Shown: one piece after another, positions 34,175 through 41,870 of the stretch
Layout of the letters: each line of letters starts with the position of its first letter
Position numbering within the stretch: position 1 is the first letter of the stretch
Assembly (NCBI GenBank): GCA_016180645.1
Contig: JACPAV010000020.1
Location: 1-64,000, forward strand
Direction of reading: 5' to 3'
Length of the DNA: 64,000 nt
From: Nitrospirota bacterium
Lineage (GTDB): Bacteria > JACPQY01
Notes under the pieces: generated by a model
Told to the model about the DNA's origin: nothing
Database searches by the model: none
The model's input: the letters and a program-made list of their open reading frames with translations, nothing else
Made by a program: the position numbers and the translations under genes

Positions 34175-35779
34175 CTACCTTCGTGCGATGGAAATGCCGG
34201 TTCGCACGGCTTGGAACGTGGTTCGGCCTGCACCGAGACCCTTTTGGTAGGCTGCTCGACCTGCGCCCATCCCCTTGGAGACGACCGTGCCGGAAACGCC
34301 GGATGCACCCGATGCCACCTTGTGTGTCTGATGGAAACTCCGGATGGCGGCGATACTCGGCGCAAGCAGAATATCGAAGATGACGAAGCAGGCGAGAACG
34401 GGAAGCCCGTACAAAAGAGCGAACTGGGCAAACTGAAGGGCGAACTGGGTGACGAAGAGGTCCTCAAACATCGCGCCGCGGAAGGCGCCAAGGTCCATGG
34501 AAGAACCGGAGGAATAGAGCGCATTGACGATAATGGAGCCGCTATCGTGCGTAAGATCGGGGCGATCGAGAAAGGCGGTCATCATTTTCCAGCTCAGTCC
34601 CTGAAAGGACGTGACGACGAGGTAGAAATAAGGGAGGGACCTCACGACAAACGCCAGGCCGAAAAAGCCGAGGTAGGCACGCCAGCCGATGATCGGGACA
34701 AAAGAAAGGAGCATCGTAAGGGGAAACGCGAGCGCCAGGACCAGGTTCATGACTCCGTTGACGAGTGAAAATACGTACGGGCCCACGGCGTCTGCAACGT
34801 AGGTCTTGACGAGGATCCCAAGGCCATAGAGGAAGCCCATGACGATGTACTGAGTAGATTGTGCGGCCGCTATCTTGGTGAAGCCCTTGACGCGATCGAT
34901 CACGCCATCCGTTCCCGTGAAGGCGTCAAACGCGGAAGCCTCCTGGCGGAGGTGGGCGAGCTCGATTTGGGTGCGTAGCGAGGATTCGGCCCAGAGTCGG
35001 CCGGCGCCGTGAAGAGCTCTGTTTTGCGTGAGGCCGAGATCCTGGAGGGACTTCTCGGCGAGGGTGTCGACGTTTTGGAGGCGCTGCTTGCAGGTCTCGC
35101 TGAGATTCGACCTGTTTTGCGTGTCGGCGTACTCGACCCCGCAGGTTTCGAGGAATTCATCGACCGCGTCCTGGATGGCAGGGGAAGTGAATTTTGCGTT
35201 GACGGCAGCGGAGATCCGGGTCATGTGGGCCGGGACGTCGCCTAAGGTCTTCTGCATAGCGTCCGCGGTGGCGGTCGTGATGCCGGACCAGAAGGAGTCG
35301 GTGAGCGAGAGAATGAGCCAGTAGGGGCGAGGAACGTAGACGATGTCTTGGTCACCGGTGGAAGCAAGCCGATACTTCCCTTCGGCAATCCATTGCCAGG
35401 GAAGATTGGTTGTGGGCTGCGGTGCCGTCCCTTCCGCTCCGCTCCACGGACGACGCGATGAAGAATCATGAGGTCCTTGCGTCGTAGCGGCTCCCGTCTT
35501 GGGGCCGGCATCCGGGTAGATCCTGGGAAAAGCATTCATGGAGAGAGGCGCCGGAAGGGCGATGCAGGACAGAAGGATCAGCCACGGAATGGACGTCGAG
35601 AGGATCCGGGGGGTCCGGGCGAAGTACAGACGGACGATGAGGACGAGGACGGTAACAAGGGTCGTGGCTTGGGCCAGGCTGAGAAGAAGACGGCTCTTGG
35701 TGAGGAGGGATAGGCTCTGTTCAAGGATGAGAGCTCCTTTCCAGGCCAGCTGCTGGTCGAGGAACGTCAGGGTGACCAT
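34175..35779 (-). CDS. Polytopic TraG-N-like conjugation protein, first of two
   Basis: About 534 residues with at least six membrane segments, among them TTLVTVLVLIVRLYF, LALAFPLTMLLSFVPIIGW, LGFFGLAFVVRSLPYFYLVV and LLYGLPVLACFVIFDILL. A large soluble region near the start has Cys residues (EFLETCGVEYADTQ and ETCKQRL). The tail is Gly/Ala/Lys-rich (GMGAGRAAYQKGLGAGRTTF). This is the general build of the N-terminal domain of TraG or of TrbL, which work in mating-channel assembly. The start is the ATG at 35779, with GGAGGGGGCCCC upstream, and that ribosome binding site is the end of a family A repeat. Another module (TTQGPHDSSSRRPWSGAEG) lies inside the protein. Family assignment is moderate. 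Confidence 0.6.
   Translation of the reverse strand: MVTLTFLDQQLAWKGALILEQSLSLLTKSRLLLSLAQATTLVTVLVLIVRLYFARTPRILSTSIPWLILLSCIALPAPLSMNAFPRIYPDAGPKTGAATTQGPHDSSSRRPWSGAEGTAPQPTTNLPWQWIAEGKYRLASTGDQDIVYVPRPYWLILSLTDSFWSGITTATADAMQKTLGDVPAHMTRISAAVNAKFTSPAIQDAVDEFLETCGVEYADTQNRSNLSETCKQRLQNVDTLAEKSLQDLGLTQNRALHGAGRLWAESSLRTQIELAHLRQEASAFDAFTGTDGVIDRVKGFTKIAAAQSTQYIVMGFLYGLGILVKTYVADAVGPYVFSLVNGVMNLVLALAFPLTMLLSFVPIIGWRAYLGFFGLAFVVRSLPYFYLVVTSFQGLSWKMMTAFLDRPDLTHDSGSIIVNALYSSGSSMDLGAFRGAMFEDLFVTQFALQFAQFALLYGLPVLACFVIFDILLAPSIAAIRSFHQTHKVASGASGVSGTVVSKGMGAGRAAYQKGLGAGRTTFQAVRTGISIARR
35427..35485. repeat. Family A module inside the first TraG-N-like gene
   Basis: A minus-oriented unit is read on the gene strand as TTQGPHDSSSRRPWSGAEG. 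That is the same frame and peptide as in TraU, the T4CP and the RND protein. Confidence 0.85.
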
Positions 35780-35783
35780 GGGG

Positions 35784-35909
35784 CCCCCTCCGCTCGTGGG
35801 CCTTGCTTGGCTCCCGCCTTCGCGAAGCCCGCTCCGGTGGGCGTAGGAAGGTCGCGCAAGGCCCACGTCCGGGGACGATGAGTGGAAAGATCATAAGGTC
35901 TTGGCATCG
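35784..35909. repeat. Family A module with nested palindromes, between two TraG-N-like genes
   Basis: The unit carries the same nested GTGGGCCTTG...CAAGGCCCAC palindrome as 29590-29678, and inside that a further one. Its purine-rich end provides GGAGG for the downstream ATG at 35779. Its other end abuts the TAG stop of the upstream gene. Confidence 0.78.
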
Positions 35910-37265
35910 CTACACTCTGGCGTCCAGGAATCCGCTGAAGAGCATACGAGTGATGCGGAAACTCCAGCGGGGGAGGCCCTTGAGCGCGAAGAGGCTCCCG
36001 ATATAGAAAATGTTGCGAAGCGTATCGATGTCGACGGAGTGGGATTCGTTGAAGACCGTGGAGGCGGCCTGCAGGCCGCTGAGGAGCGGGTCATGGATAT
36101 CGGCGGCCATGTTGGAGCTGAAACTGCCGAGCAGGGAGTCGATGACATGAAAGAGAAAGACGTAGATGGGCCAGCTGCGTGCCCAAAAGAGAAACATGGC
36201 GTAGCGGATGACCGTCGAGTAGTTGGTCGTTGTCAGGGTGACGATGGCAAACACAGGGTAAAGGAGGAGAATAACGAAGGAGATACCGCCCCCGATGGCG
36301 GTCATAAGGGGAAGACCGAAAAGGTGTATCACGATTTTTGAAACCCAGCCGAGGGCACTGGTGATGAGGGAGATCACGCCGCCCCCCTTGTCCACCAGGA
36401 GGCTGGTCGATTGCTCCCAGGTTTCGACCTCCTCTTCGGCCCACATCTGCATTTGTTTCTTGGCCAGGCCTTCCTTGTTAAGACCAGCGGCGGCAACGAG
36501 CTGGTCGGGTAGAGTCATGCCGACCTGCTCCCTGGCTTTTTGAAGCATCTCTTTCTGAAGGAGATCTTTCGCATCCTTGCACGACATGTGATTGACGTCG
36601 GCAGTCGACGGACCCGGCGACGCGGGGATTCCATAACGATTCTGTTCGTCGTCCCCGGAGCGAAGCGGAGGGGGCGCGGGCAGATGGCTGAGGGCCTGGT
36701 CAAGCGTCTCGCCGCCTCCGAGATATGGAGCGGCCGAGGCAAAACAGTGGTCGAGCCAAGACCGAAGATCCTGCCGCAGGCGGGGATCGGGCAGCGCGGA
36801 CGCCGCCATGAGGTAGGATTGTCTGGCGTTCAGGAATGGGGCCTCCCGAAAGGTCCCCTTCACGCCATAATCGGCCGCAGCGACGGTGAAGGTGACAAGA
36901 GAGTCAACGATGGTGACCGGAAGAGCCAGAAGGAGGGGTACGGGCGCAGATGCCCGCACGTTGATTCCTTGGTAGAAATTCACTGCCGACGGTCCGGCAA
37001 CGGTGAATTCCTTGATCCTCACATTGACCGGCATGAAGAGGAGGGCGCCCAGGAAGAGCTTGAGCACGACCTGCGGAAAGGAAAGGTAGTCGCCCTGAAA
37101 GAGGATTCTGAAGACCATATAGGCGATCAGGACCAAGGAGACGGCCGCGGCCAGAGAGGGAATGAGACCCTTCCCGAAAGGACCGAGGGCCGCCGTGACG
37201 GCCCGGAAGGCCATGTCGGTCAGGAGAGAGTCCAGCCTGGTGAGGGATTGAACGGTGAAGGTCAC
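35910..37265 (-). CDS. Polytopic TraG-N-like conjugation protein, second of two
   Basis: This 451-residue membrane protein has segments such as SLAAAVSLVLIAYMVFRILF, VVLKLFLGALLFMPVNV, TAIGGGISFVILLLYPVFAI and YAMFLFWARSWPIYVFLF. Its build (N-terminal helices, soluble middle, C-terminal helices) matches the membrane half of TraG. It may be a paralogue of its downstream neighbour or one half of a split protein. The GTG start at 37265 lies at the end of a family D repeat that supplies GGATAGGTG. A family A module in the opposite orientation is in frame in the soluble part (LRSGDDEQNRYGIPASP). It belongs to the minus-strand transfer arm. Confidence 0.6.
   Translation of the reverse strand: MTFTVQSLTRLDSLLTDMAFRAVTAALGPFGKGLIPSLAAAVSLVLIAYMVFRILFQGDYLSFPQVVLKLFLGALLFMPVNVRIKEFTVAGPSAVNFYQGINVRASAPVPLLLALPVTIVDSLVTFTVAAADYGVKGTFREAPFLNARQSYLMAASALPDPRLRQDLRSWLDHCFASAAPYLGGGETLDQALSHLPAPPPLRSGDDEQNRYGIPASPGPSTADVNHMSCKDAKDLLQKEMLQKAREQVGMTLPDQLVAAAGLNKEGLAKKQMQMWAEEEVETWEQSTSLLVDKGGGVISLITSALGWVSKIVIHLFGLPLMTAIGGGISFVILLLYPVFAIVTLTTTNYSTVIRYAMFLFWARSWPIYVFLFHVIDSLLGSFSSNMAADIHDPLLSGLQAASTVFNESHSVDIDTLRNIFYIGSLFALKGLPRWSFRITRMLFSGFLDARV
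36617..36676. repeat. Family A module inside the second TraG-N-like gene
   Basis: A plus-oriented unit, read in reverse by the gene as PPPLRSGDDEQNRYGIPAS. That is the same peptide type as in the RND gene and in the 749-residue protein at 46954. Confidence 0.82.
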
Positions 37266-37375
37266 CCCGCACCTATCCTTTCAAGGTGGCTTCGGATGCC
37301 GAAGATTGTAGCCGAAGACAGCTTCCCCTCACGCGCGATGTCGATTGAGATCCCGTGACGGGATAGGTGCGGGGT
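37264..37375. repeat. Family D inverted-repeat linker, copy 2
   Basis: A 112-bp element with ends ACCCCGCACCTATCC and GGATAGGTGCGGGGT. On the minus strand it begins at the TGA stop of the TraH gene and ends at the GTG start of the next gene, exactly as in copy 1. Confidence 0.85.
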
Positions 37376-38892
37376 CATGGGTGTTTCGCGAGCACCGAGG
37401 GAGGCGGCTGGGCGCCGGCCTCAAGGAGAACATCGACGGGGCGGATTGCACCATAGCGCACCTGCTCAATCACCCAGGCTTTCTTGGTGCGTTCGTAGGC
37501 GGCCACCTCGTTCAGAAGTTCAACGAGCGCCTGCCTGAAGATGTCATGGTAGTCTGAAAGTTTCCCGACGTTGCCCTCCAGAACGCCAAGATCGGTCTGA
37601 ACGGTCTGGATGAGCGCGCGGAGCTCCTCTTTGGCTCCCGTCTGAAGCTGGAGCGTGTCGTTGGGGACGGACTGGCCGGCGGCTTCGGGAAAGATGTGGG
37701 CGCGGTTGGCGGCCGTGAGAACGGCCTGGGTGCGTCTCAAGACGACGAAATTCGCCAGGTGTTCAGCGACGATGTCTTTGGCGAGAAAACACAAGCGGTC
37801 GAACTCGTCGTTGTGGGTTTCGGCGTTGGCGCGACAGAGCGCGGCTCCATAGTAGGTGAGGGAACCAAGGGGGATTTGACGGGCGTCCGCGAAGGCGCCG
37901 TCGCAGACTCCACCGGGCATGAGGGGGGTGTCGGAGCCGAAGGTTTTGGTCGTGCCGTAGACGGTAAGGCTGAGACCTGAACGACCCCCGGGTACGGAAT
38001 AGAGCTTTTCCAGTTCGGCCCGGGCGCCATCGGGCCCTACAATGGACGGATTGGCGGCGATCCGGTCCACGGTGCGCGTGACTTCCTCCTTGAGGCAGCG
38101 GCGGAGCTCGCGCGTCTTATCGCCAATGGGTGTGCTCGTGGTCTGACCGGCCTCGATGGAGCTTTGCATTGGCCAAAGTTTGCGCCCCCAATTCGCCCAG
38201 ACGTTTCCGGCGATCTTTTCCATGGCTTGGTCCGCAGTGAAAGCGCCGGGGATGCCGAGTTTCTTCCACCAGTCTTCCAATGCAGAGGGGTCGCTGCAGC
38301 CGCCGGCGTCCGCGGCCTGACCTTTGCGAGCGACGCACTCGAGTCGTTTGTTGTAGTCTTTGAGGAAGGGACTGCTGGATCCTTGCGTTTCTTGAGAGAG
38401 CTTGAGGGCTGCAAACTGGGCCATTTGTTGACAATCGGCCATCTGGAAGGAGGCAACCATCGCGCCGATACGTTGCAGCTCGTCGATGGTGGAACCGACC
38501 TTGGGCAGGTGTTTCATGAGATACAGGGAAGCAAAGCCGGCGGTAGCCGGCAGACTGGAGACCACCTGGCGGAGCTGGTCGACGTTGGCGTGCTGGACAA
38601 TGAAATTGTTCACGTCGAATTGGCAACCGTTCATATGAACACCCGGCATCTGCAGACGAAAGAGCTCCGTATTGGATGGCGGCTGATCAGGAGCCCAGTG
38701 CAAATTGAACGTTCGGAGATCCGTGTCCCCCGAGGCGCTTCCCGATCCATACCAAGGGGGCCTTTTGTCGGGGGTGCGACCATAATCAGTCGCGAAGGGT
38801 TCCGCATGGGCCGGAGGAACGGGCGCCACCAAAACGAGAAACGCCGTCGCGAGGCCGAACGAGACGAGAAGGATGCGACGCAAAGACCCCAT
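37375..38892 (-). CDS. traH: TraH-like F-type conjugation protein
   Basis: A periplasmic or outer-membrane-associated protein of about 505 residues. A signal peptide (RRILLVSFGLATAFLVLV...AHA) is followed by TraH-like features: GCQFDVNNFIVQHANVDQL, NVWANWGRKLW, a regular set of cysteines and a long C-terminal helical region. TraH takes part in pilus extension and mating-pair formation together with TraF and TraU, both present here. The ATG at 38892 (MGSLRR) is made by a family A repeat, so the repeat gives the basic n-region of the signal peptide. A GTG at 38991, at the end of a family D repeat, is in frame and may be the older start. The gene ends at another family D copy. Confidence 0.7.
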   Translation of the reverse strand: MGSLRRILLVSFGLATAFLVLVAPVPPAHAEPFATDYGRTPDKRPPWYGSGSASGDTDLRTFNLHWAPDQPPSNTELFRLQMPGVHMNGCQFDVNNFIVQHANVDQLRQVVSSLPATAGFASLYLMKHLPKVGSTIDELQRIGAMVASFQMADCQQMAQFAALKLSQETQGSSSPFLKDYNKRLECVARKGQAADAGGCSDPSALEDWWKKLGIPGAFTADQAMEKIAGNVWANWGRKLWPMQSSIEAGQTTSTPIGDKTRELRRCLKEEVTRTVDRIAANPSIVGPDGARAELEKLYSVPGGRSGLSLTVYGTTKTFGSDTPLMPGGVCDGAFADARQIPLGSLTYYGAALCRANAETHNDEFDRLCFLAKDIVAEHLANFVVLRRTQAVLTAANRAHIFPEAAGQSVPNDTLQLQTGAKEELRALIQTVQTDLGVLEGNVGKLSDYHDIFRQALVELLNEVAAYERTKKAWVIEQVRYGAIRPVDVLLEAGAQPPPSVLAKHP

Positions 38893-38980
38893 GGCGAATC
38901 CGATCGTCGTCCCGGTGCCGATCCTCATACCCTTCCGATCACCGTCCCCGGAGGGGGCCGGAGCGAAGCGAAGGGGGCGC
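38875..38980. repeat. Family A module (long variant) at the TraH start
   Basis: The unit carries an inner insertion (CGTCCCGGTGCC...CACCGTCCCCGGAGG) also seen at 46512-46670. On the minus strand it encodes the start MGSLRR of TraH and in-frame codons upstream of it. Confidence 0.78.
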
Positions 38981-38989
38981 GGCGTCTTC

Positions 38990-39103
38990 ACCCCGCACCT
39001 ATTCTTTCGTCTGTCTGAGGCGTGGCAAAGACAGGTGCCGATAGGCGGCTTTGCCTCCGACACGATCCCACCCGGCGCGCTTCTTTCGGAATAGGTGCGG
39101 GGT
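38990..39103. repeat. Family D inverted-repeat linker, copy 3
   Basis: A 114-bp element with ends ACCCCGCACCTATTC and GAATAGGTGCGGGGT. It starts directly after the TraF TGA and ends in a GTG that is in frame with TraH. Confidence 0.85.
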
Positions 39104-39955
39104 TCATCGGATCCAGTGGGGGAGGTCCGGCGCAACCTCGCGGAGTCTTCCGAGGATTGCATCGCGCGAGCTCAGGCCGCGCAGCTGCGTGGGTTCCGAG
39201 CTATGAGGCGAGAGAAATATCATTGTAGGTGTCGTCGTGATCTTTGCCGATTCGAAGAGCGAATCACCCGGGATGAACGGGAACGGAAGGGCGCGTTTCG
39301 GATAACCGGTGGATGGGGCGACGCCGATGACCTGAATGTGGCCGTGGGATATCTTGAGGATCTCGGCAAGAATCGGTTCCTGCTGGGCGCAAAAAGGGCA
39401 CCCCTCGCGTGAGAAATAGAGAATGGTGGGGCGGTCAGGCGCTGGAAATTGGAAGCTGGCGTTCTGGGGCGATGCGTTCTGCGGCGATGGTTGAGCTGGG
39501 AGAGGAAGGGCGCCAGGGATGGTATACCCCATGGATGCCCATTCGGCCGCAAGGGCCTGGGCGAGCAAGGCGGATCCGTAGTTGACCCGAGTCATGGTCT
39601 CTCTGAGCTTCGCGGCGATCTCCGAGGCTTTTTGTTCCGTGGGCGCGGCAAGAAACAGTTGGACCTCCTGCTCGGTCGGCCCCACGGCGCCAGGCGCCTG
39701 GGGTGGTCGCCCAGGCTCTTCCTCTTCTGTGTCTCGTGGAGCGGGGGCAAGGGTCTTGTTCTTGGGAAGCTGAGTGGGTGGCACCTTGTCGTTGGAGGAT
39801 GGCTTCACACAGTCCCGTGAAAAGAAGTTGATCTTGCACGGTAGGAAATCGATCCACGCGCCGGCGAGTCCGGGCGAGATGATGGCACCCGAGAGGATGA
39901 CAAGGGTCGATAGGACCGACCGCAGGGGAACAAGGAGCTTGGCGAGGGTATTCAT
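39104..39955 (-). CDS. traF: TraF-like thioredoxin-fold conjugation protein
   Basis: A secreted protein of 283 residues with a signal peptide (LRSVLSTLVILSGAIISPGLAGA). It has a thioredoxin-like C-terminal domain with a CPFC active site at about residue 186 (ILYFSREGCPFCAQQEP) and a later TTTPTMIFLSP, the cis-Pro region. F-type TraF proteins have this fold and help form disulfides in the Cys-rich pilus-assembly proteins. Cys-rich TraH and TraU-like proteins are encoded nearby. A small internal repeat (PQNAS twice) is present. The first four bases overlap the stop of the upstream small gene (ATGA), so translation is coupled. Confidence 0.82.
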   Translation of the reverse strand: MNTLAKLLVPLRSVLSTLVILSGAIISPGLAGAWIDFLPCKINFFSRDCVKPSSNDKVPPTQLPKNKTLAPAPRDTEEEEPGRPPQAPGAVGPTEQEVQLFLAAPTEQKASEIAAKLRETMTRVNYGSALLAQALAAEWASMGYTIPGALPLPAQPSPQNASPQNASFQFPAPDRPTILYFSREGCPFCAQQEPILAEILKISHGHIQVIGVAPSTGYPKRALPFPFIPGDSLFESAKITTTPTMIFLSPHSSEPTQLRGLSSRDAILGRLREVAPDLPHWIR

Positions 39956-40314
39956 CTGTGGGGCGGTGATGGTGGAGTGCCTTGCATCCGGTCAGGCCCT
40001 GTGGGGAGAAACAACGAATCCGAGGGTAGTGGGTCCTCCCCGGACAGGAGTTGTCGTAAGGTGGTAAGGCTCTGCCTGACTTGGTGGTATGTTTTAATCT
40101 GGGTCCGAAGGGCAGCGAGAACAGCGGTTGGCTGGGCACTGGAGGCGTCCAGGAGATGCGGGCAGCTGGCCCTTTCCGTGCAGCGGCCCTGAGATGACGG
40201 CTTGAGCAGATAGGCGGTAGCTGCCGCGGCCGCAACGAGGAAGAAGAATGTTCGGAGCAGAGGGCGAGGGCACCTCTGCGGGCCTGTCGCTGGGTTCAGG
40301 GGGCTGGTCTTCAT
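39952..40314 (-). CDS. Small single-pass protein of the transfer arm
   Basis: A 120-residue protein with one membrane helix or signal anchor (LLRTFFFLVAAAAATAYLL). A periplasmic tail with two Cys residues (RCTERASC) and a possible helix (AALRTQIKTYHQVRQSLTTLRQLL) follow. It overlaps traF by four bases and lies three bases after the SRPBCC-like gene, so it belongs to the operon. TrbI- or TraW-like roles are possible, but nothing in the sequence decides it. Confidence 0.55.
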   Translation of the reverse strand: MKTSPLNPATGPQRCPRPLLRTFFFLVAAAAATAYLLKPSSQGRCTERASCPHLLDASSAQPTAVLAALRTQIKTYHQVRQSLTTLRQLLSGEDPLPSDSLFLPTGPDRMQGTPPSPPHR

Positions 40315-40317
40315 GGG

Positions 40318-40896
40318 TCAGGCAGGCAGTGCGGAGAGGTCGGTGCGATTGAGAGTTCGATCCGCAACGAACTGTTCAATCGCGTGGGCGATGCCGGAGA
40401 GCTTCATGGCGACAACCGCGGCCGCAAATTTCTCAAGCTGGGAGAATACGAGGCGGCCAATGGTGGATCGGAGAATGCGGGATGCTCCGAGATCAAGATG
40501 AAGGAGGATCTCCGCGTCGATGCGGGTCTTCCCGTCGCCGGCTAAAAATCGGTACAAGCCTTCTCCGGTAATGTAGGCATCGAAGCCCTCGACGCGGATC
40601 GTCCAGGTGATCGAATTGGTGCGTGGGCACCAGGAACTGACCGTGACGAAAGCGATCTCCTGTGCGCCGATCGCCTTGCGGAGGAGCTTGGGAACGTTCG
40701 CCTCCACCACCCAGCGGTCGGTCCGGATTACGGTTCCCTGAGAACTCGTCTTGTGAATCGGCTTGATGGATCGAATGTCAGGCATGTAGTCCGTGAGCGA
40801 TTCGAGATTCGTAAGGGCCAGCGAGAACAGGTCATCCGCGGAGCCGGCGTGGACGACCAGGTCCTTCTGTATTCGCAGTGTCTTTTTGGTTTGCAT
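40318..40896 (-). CDS. SRPBCC/START-like protein
   Basis: A 192-residue protein that looks like a START/polyketide-cyclase fold: an N-terminal strand (TLRIQKDLVVHAGSADDLF), two short helices, a set of antiparallel strands (AFVTVSSWCPRTNSITWTIR) and a long C-terminal helix (LVFSQLEKFAAAVVAMKL). This fold binds hydrophobic ligands in a cavity. It is the first gene of the minus-strand transfer arm, an unusual partner for conjugation genes. The start is the ATG at 40896 with AGGAGG at proper spacing; a TTG at 40902 is less likely. Upstream lie two TGTTTC...GAAACA palindromes. Fold assignment is tentative. Confidence 0.55.
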   Translation of the reverse strand: MQTKKTLRIQKDLVVHAGSADDLFSLALTNLESLTDYMPDIRSIKPIHKTSSQGTVIRTDRWVVEANVPKLLRKAIGAQEIAFVTVSSWCPRTNSITWTIRVEGFDAYITGEGLYRFLAGDGKTRIDAEILLHLDLGASRILRSTIGRLVFSQLEKFAAAVVAMKLSGIAHAIEQFVADRTLNRTDLSALPA

Positions 40897-41008
40897 CTCC
40901 AACCTCCTCTTTTGGAGAAACTATAAGCATGGGCGTGCCAAGGGACTGATGCAGCCGTTCGGGATGACTGGGAATTCCACGCAGGCGGCACCACAAATAC
41001 TCCGTGTT

Positions 41009-41024
41009 TGTTTCAGGTGAAACA
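41009..41024. promoter_or_regulatory. Palindrome TGTTTCAGGTGAAACA, site 1
   Basis: It differs from the ParB site TGTTTCACGTGAAACA at one central base. It lies about 110 bases upstream of the minus-strand transfer arm and 76 bp from site 2, within the divergent control region. Confidence 0.55.
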
Positions 41025-41084
41025 TCCGGCAAGGGGGAGGAACCGCTGACGATGAGGTCGGTGATCGCGGGCGGGAGGCTCCGT

Positions 41085-41100
41085 TGTTTCAGGTGAAACA
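41085..41100. promoter_or_regulatory. Palindrome TGTTTCAGGTGAAACA, site 2
   Basis: It is identical to site 1 in the core, with flanks inverted relative to it (AAC on the opposite side). The pair could bind a dimeric repressor or ParB-like protein that controls both transfer arms. Confidence 0.55.
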
Positions 41101-41216
41101 AACGCGGAGGACTTTTGGTTAGGGTCGCATGGATTTAGGCGTCATAGCAGGGGATTGGGCAGGTACCTTGGCATGGGGTTGCTCTATGGTGTGGTCATGA
41201 GTGTGATCGAGTCCGC

Positions 41217-41362
41217 AAGACGATGTAGAGACCCCATCAACCTTCCACTCATCGTCCCCGAAGCGAAGCGGAGGGGGCGATCAGGCGCGAACGCTCTGAC
41301 GGGAGCGGCCGGGTCGGCCATCCTGGCCGCTTCCGGCACCGCTACCGCGTCCTGCGGGCGGG
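41217..41362. repeat. Family A module followed by a family C module, before the pilin gene
   Basis: A plus-oriented A unit (41217-41279) is followed by a reversed C unit (about 41287-41362, with GGTCGGCCATCCTGGCCGC and GGTAGCGG-type parts). Together they fill the leader region upstream of the pilin. I see no gene here. Confidence 0.72.
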
Positions 41363-41459
41363 AATCGATCCACCAAGAAATAAGGAAGGAAATGAATCGA
41401 AGGGAAGCAAACCGCCGCTCGATAGAGCGGCATCCCGAAAGGGAAGGAGGTACAGTCGA

Positions 41460-41858
41460 ATGAATACATCGGTAAGAAAAAGAATTGCAGCGCTCGTCGG
41501 CGGATTGTGCTTGACGATCGCCGTGCTGGCCGGAACCGCCGCAGTGGCGCGTGAAGCGGCCGCTGCAGGGACCTCGAACTCGGTGAACATCTCGCCGGAG
41601 TTCAACGATATCGTCACGTACACGGACAGCGCGACAAGCCTCACGAAGGGAGTGTTGATCCCGCTTCTTTTCGTGATCGGAATCGCGATGTTCCTGCTCG
41701 GGCTGTACATCGCGAAAGGTTCACTGGTGGTGAGAAGCCTCACGGCCTTCCTTCTCGCCGGCTTCGTGGTGGGGCTTGCGAATAAGGCGTTGACTAAGAT
41801 CAACGGGTTCAACAGCACCGCAGTGGTGGTGACCACCCCCACCAGCAGCCAGCCCTAA
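41460..41858 (+). CDS. Pilin-like protein (VirB2/TraA type)
   Basis: A 132-residue protein with a long signal peptide (RIAALVGGLCLTIAVLAGTAAVA) and two hydrophobic helices, ISPEFNDIVTYTDSATSLTKG then VLIPLLFVIGIAMFLLGLYI and SLTAFLLAGFVVGLANKAL. This is the size and layout of conjugative pilin precursors, and it lies first in the plus-strand transfer arm, directly before the TraC-type ATPase. Pilins are poorly conserved, so the call is by build and position. AAGGAGG lies eleven bases upstream of the ATG. Confidence 0.65.
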   Translation: MNTSVRKRIAALVGGLCLTIAVLAGTAAVAREAAAAGTSNSVNISPEFNDIVTYTDSATSLTKGVLIPLLFVIGIAMFLLGLYIAKGSLVVRSLTAFLLAGFVVGLANKALTKINGFNSTAVVVTTPTSSQP

Positions 41859-41870
41859 GAGCGGCCGGCG

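Noticed and set aside
41009-41100. Calling the palindromes true parS centromere sites
   Set aside because: The central dinucleotide differs from the parS consensus and no parA/parB genes are in the window, so I call them operator-like.
41155-41463. A 102-codon plus-strand frame before the pilin
   Set aside because: It consists largely of family A and C repeat sequence, has no good ribosome binding site and overlaps the pilin start.
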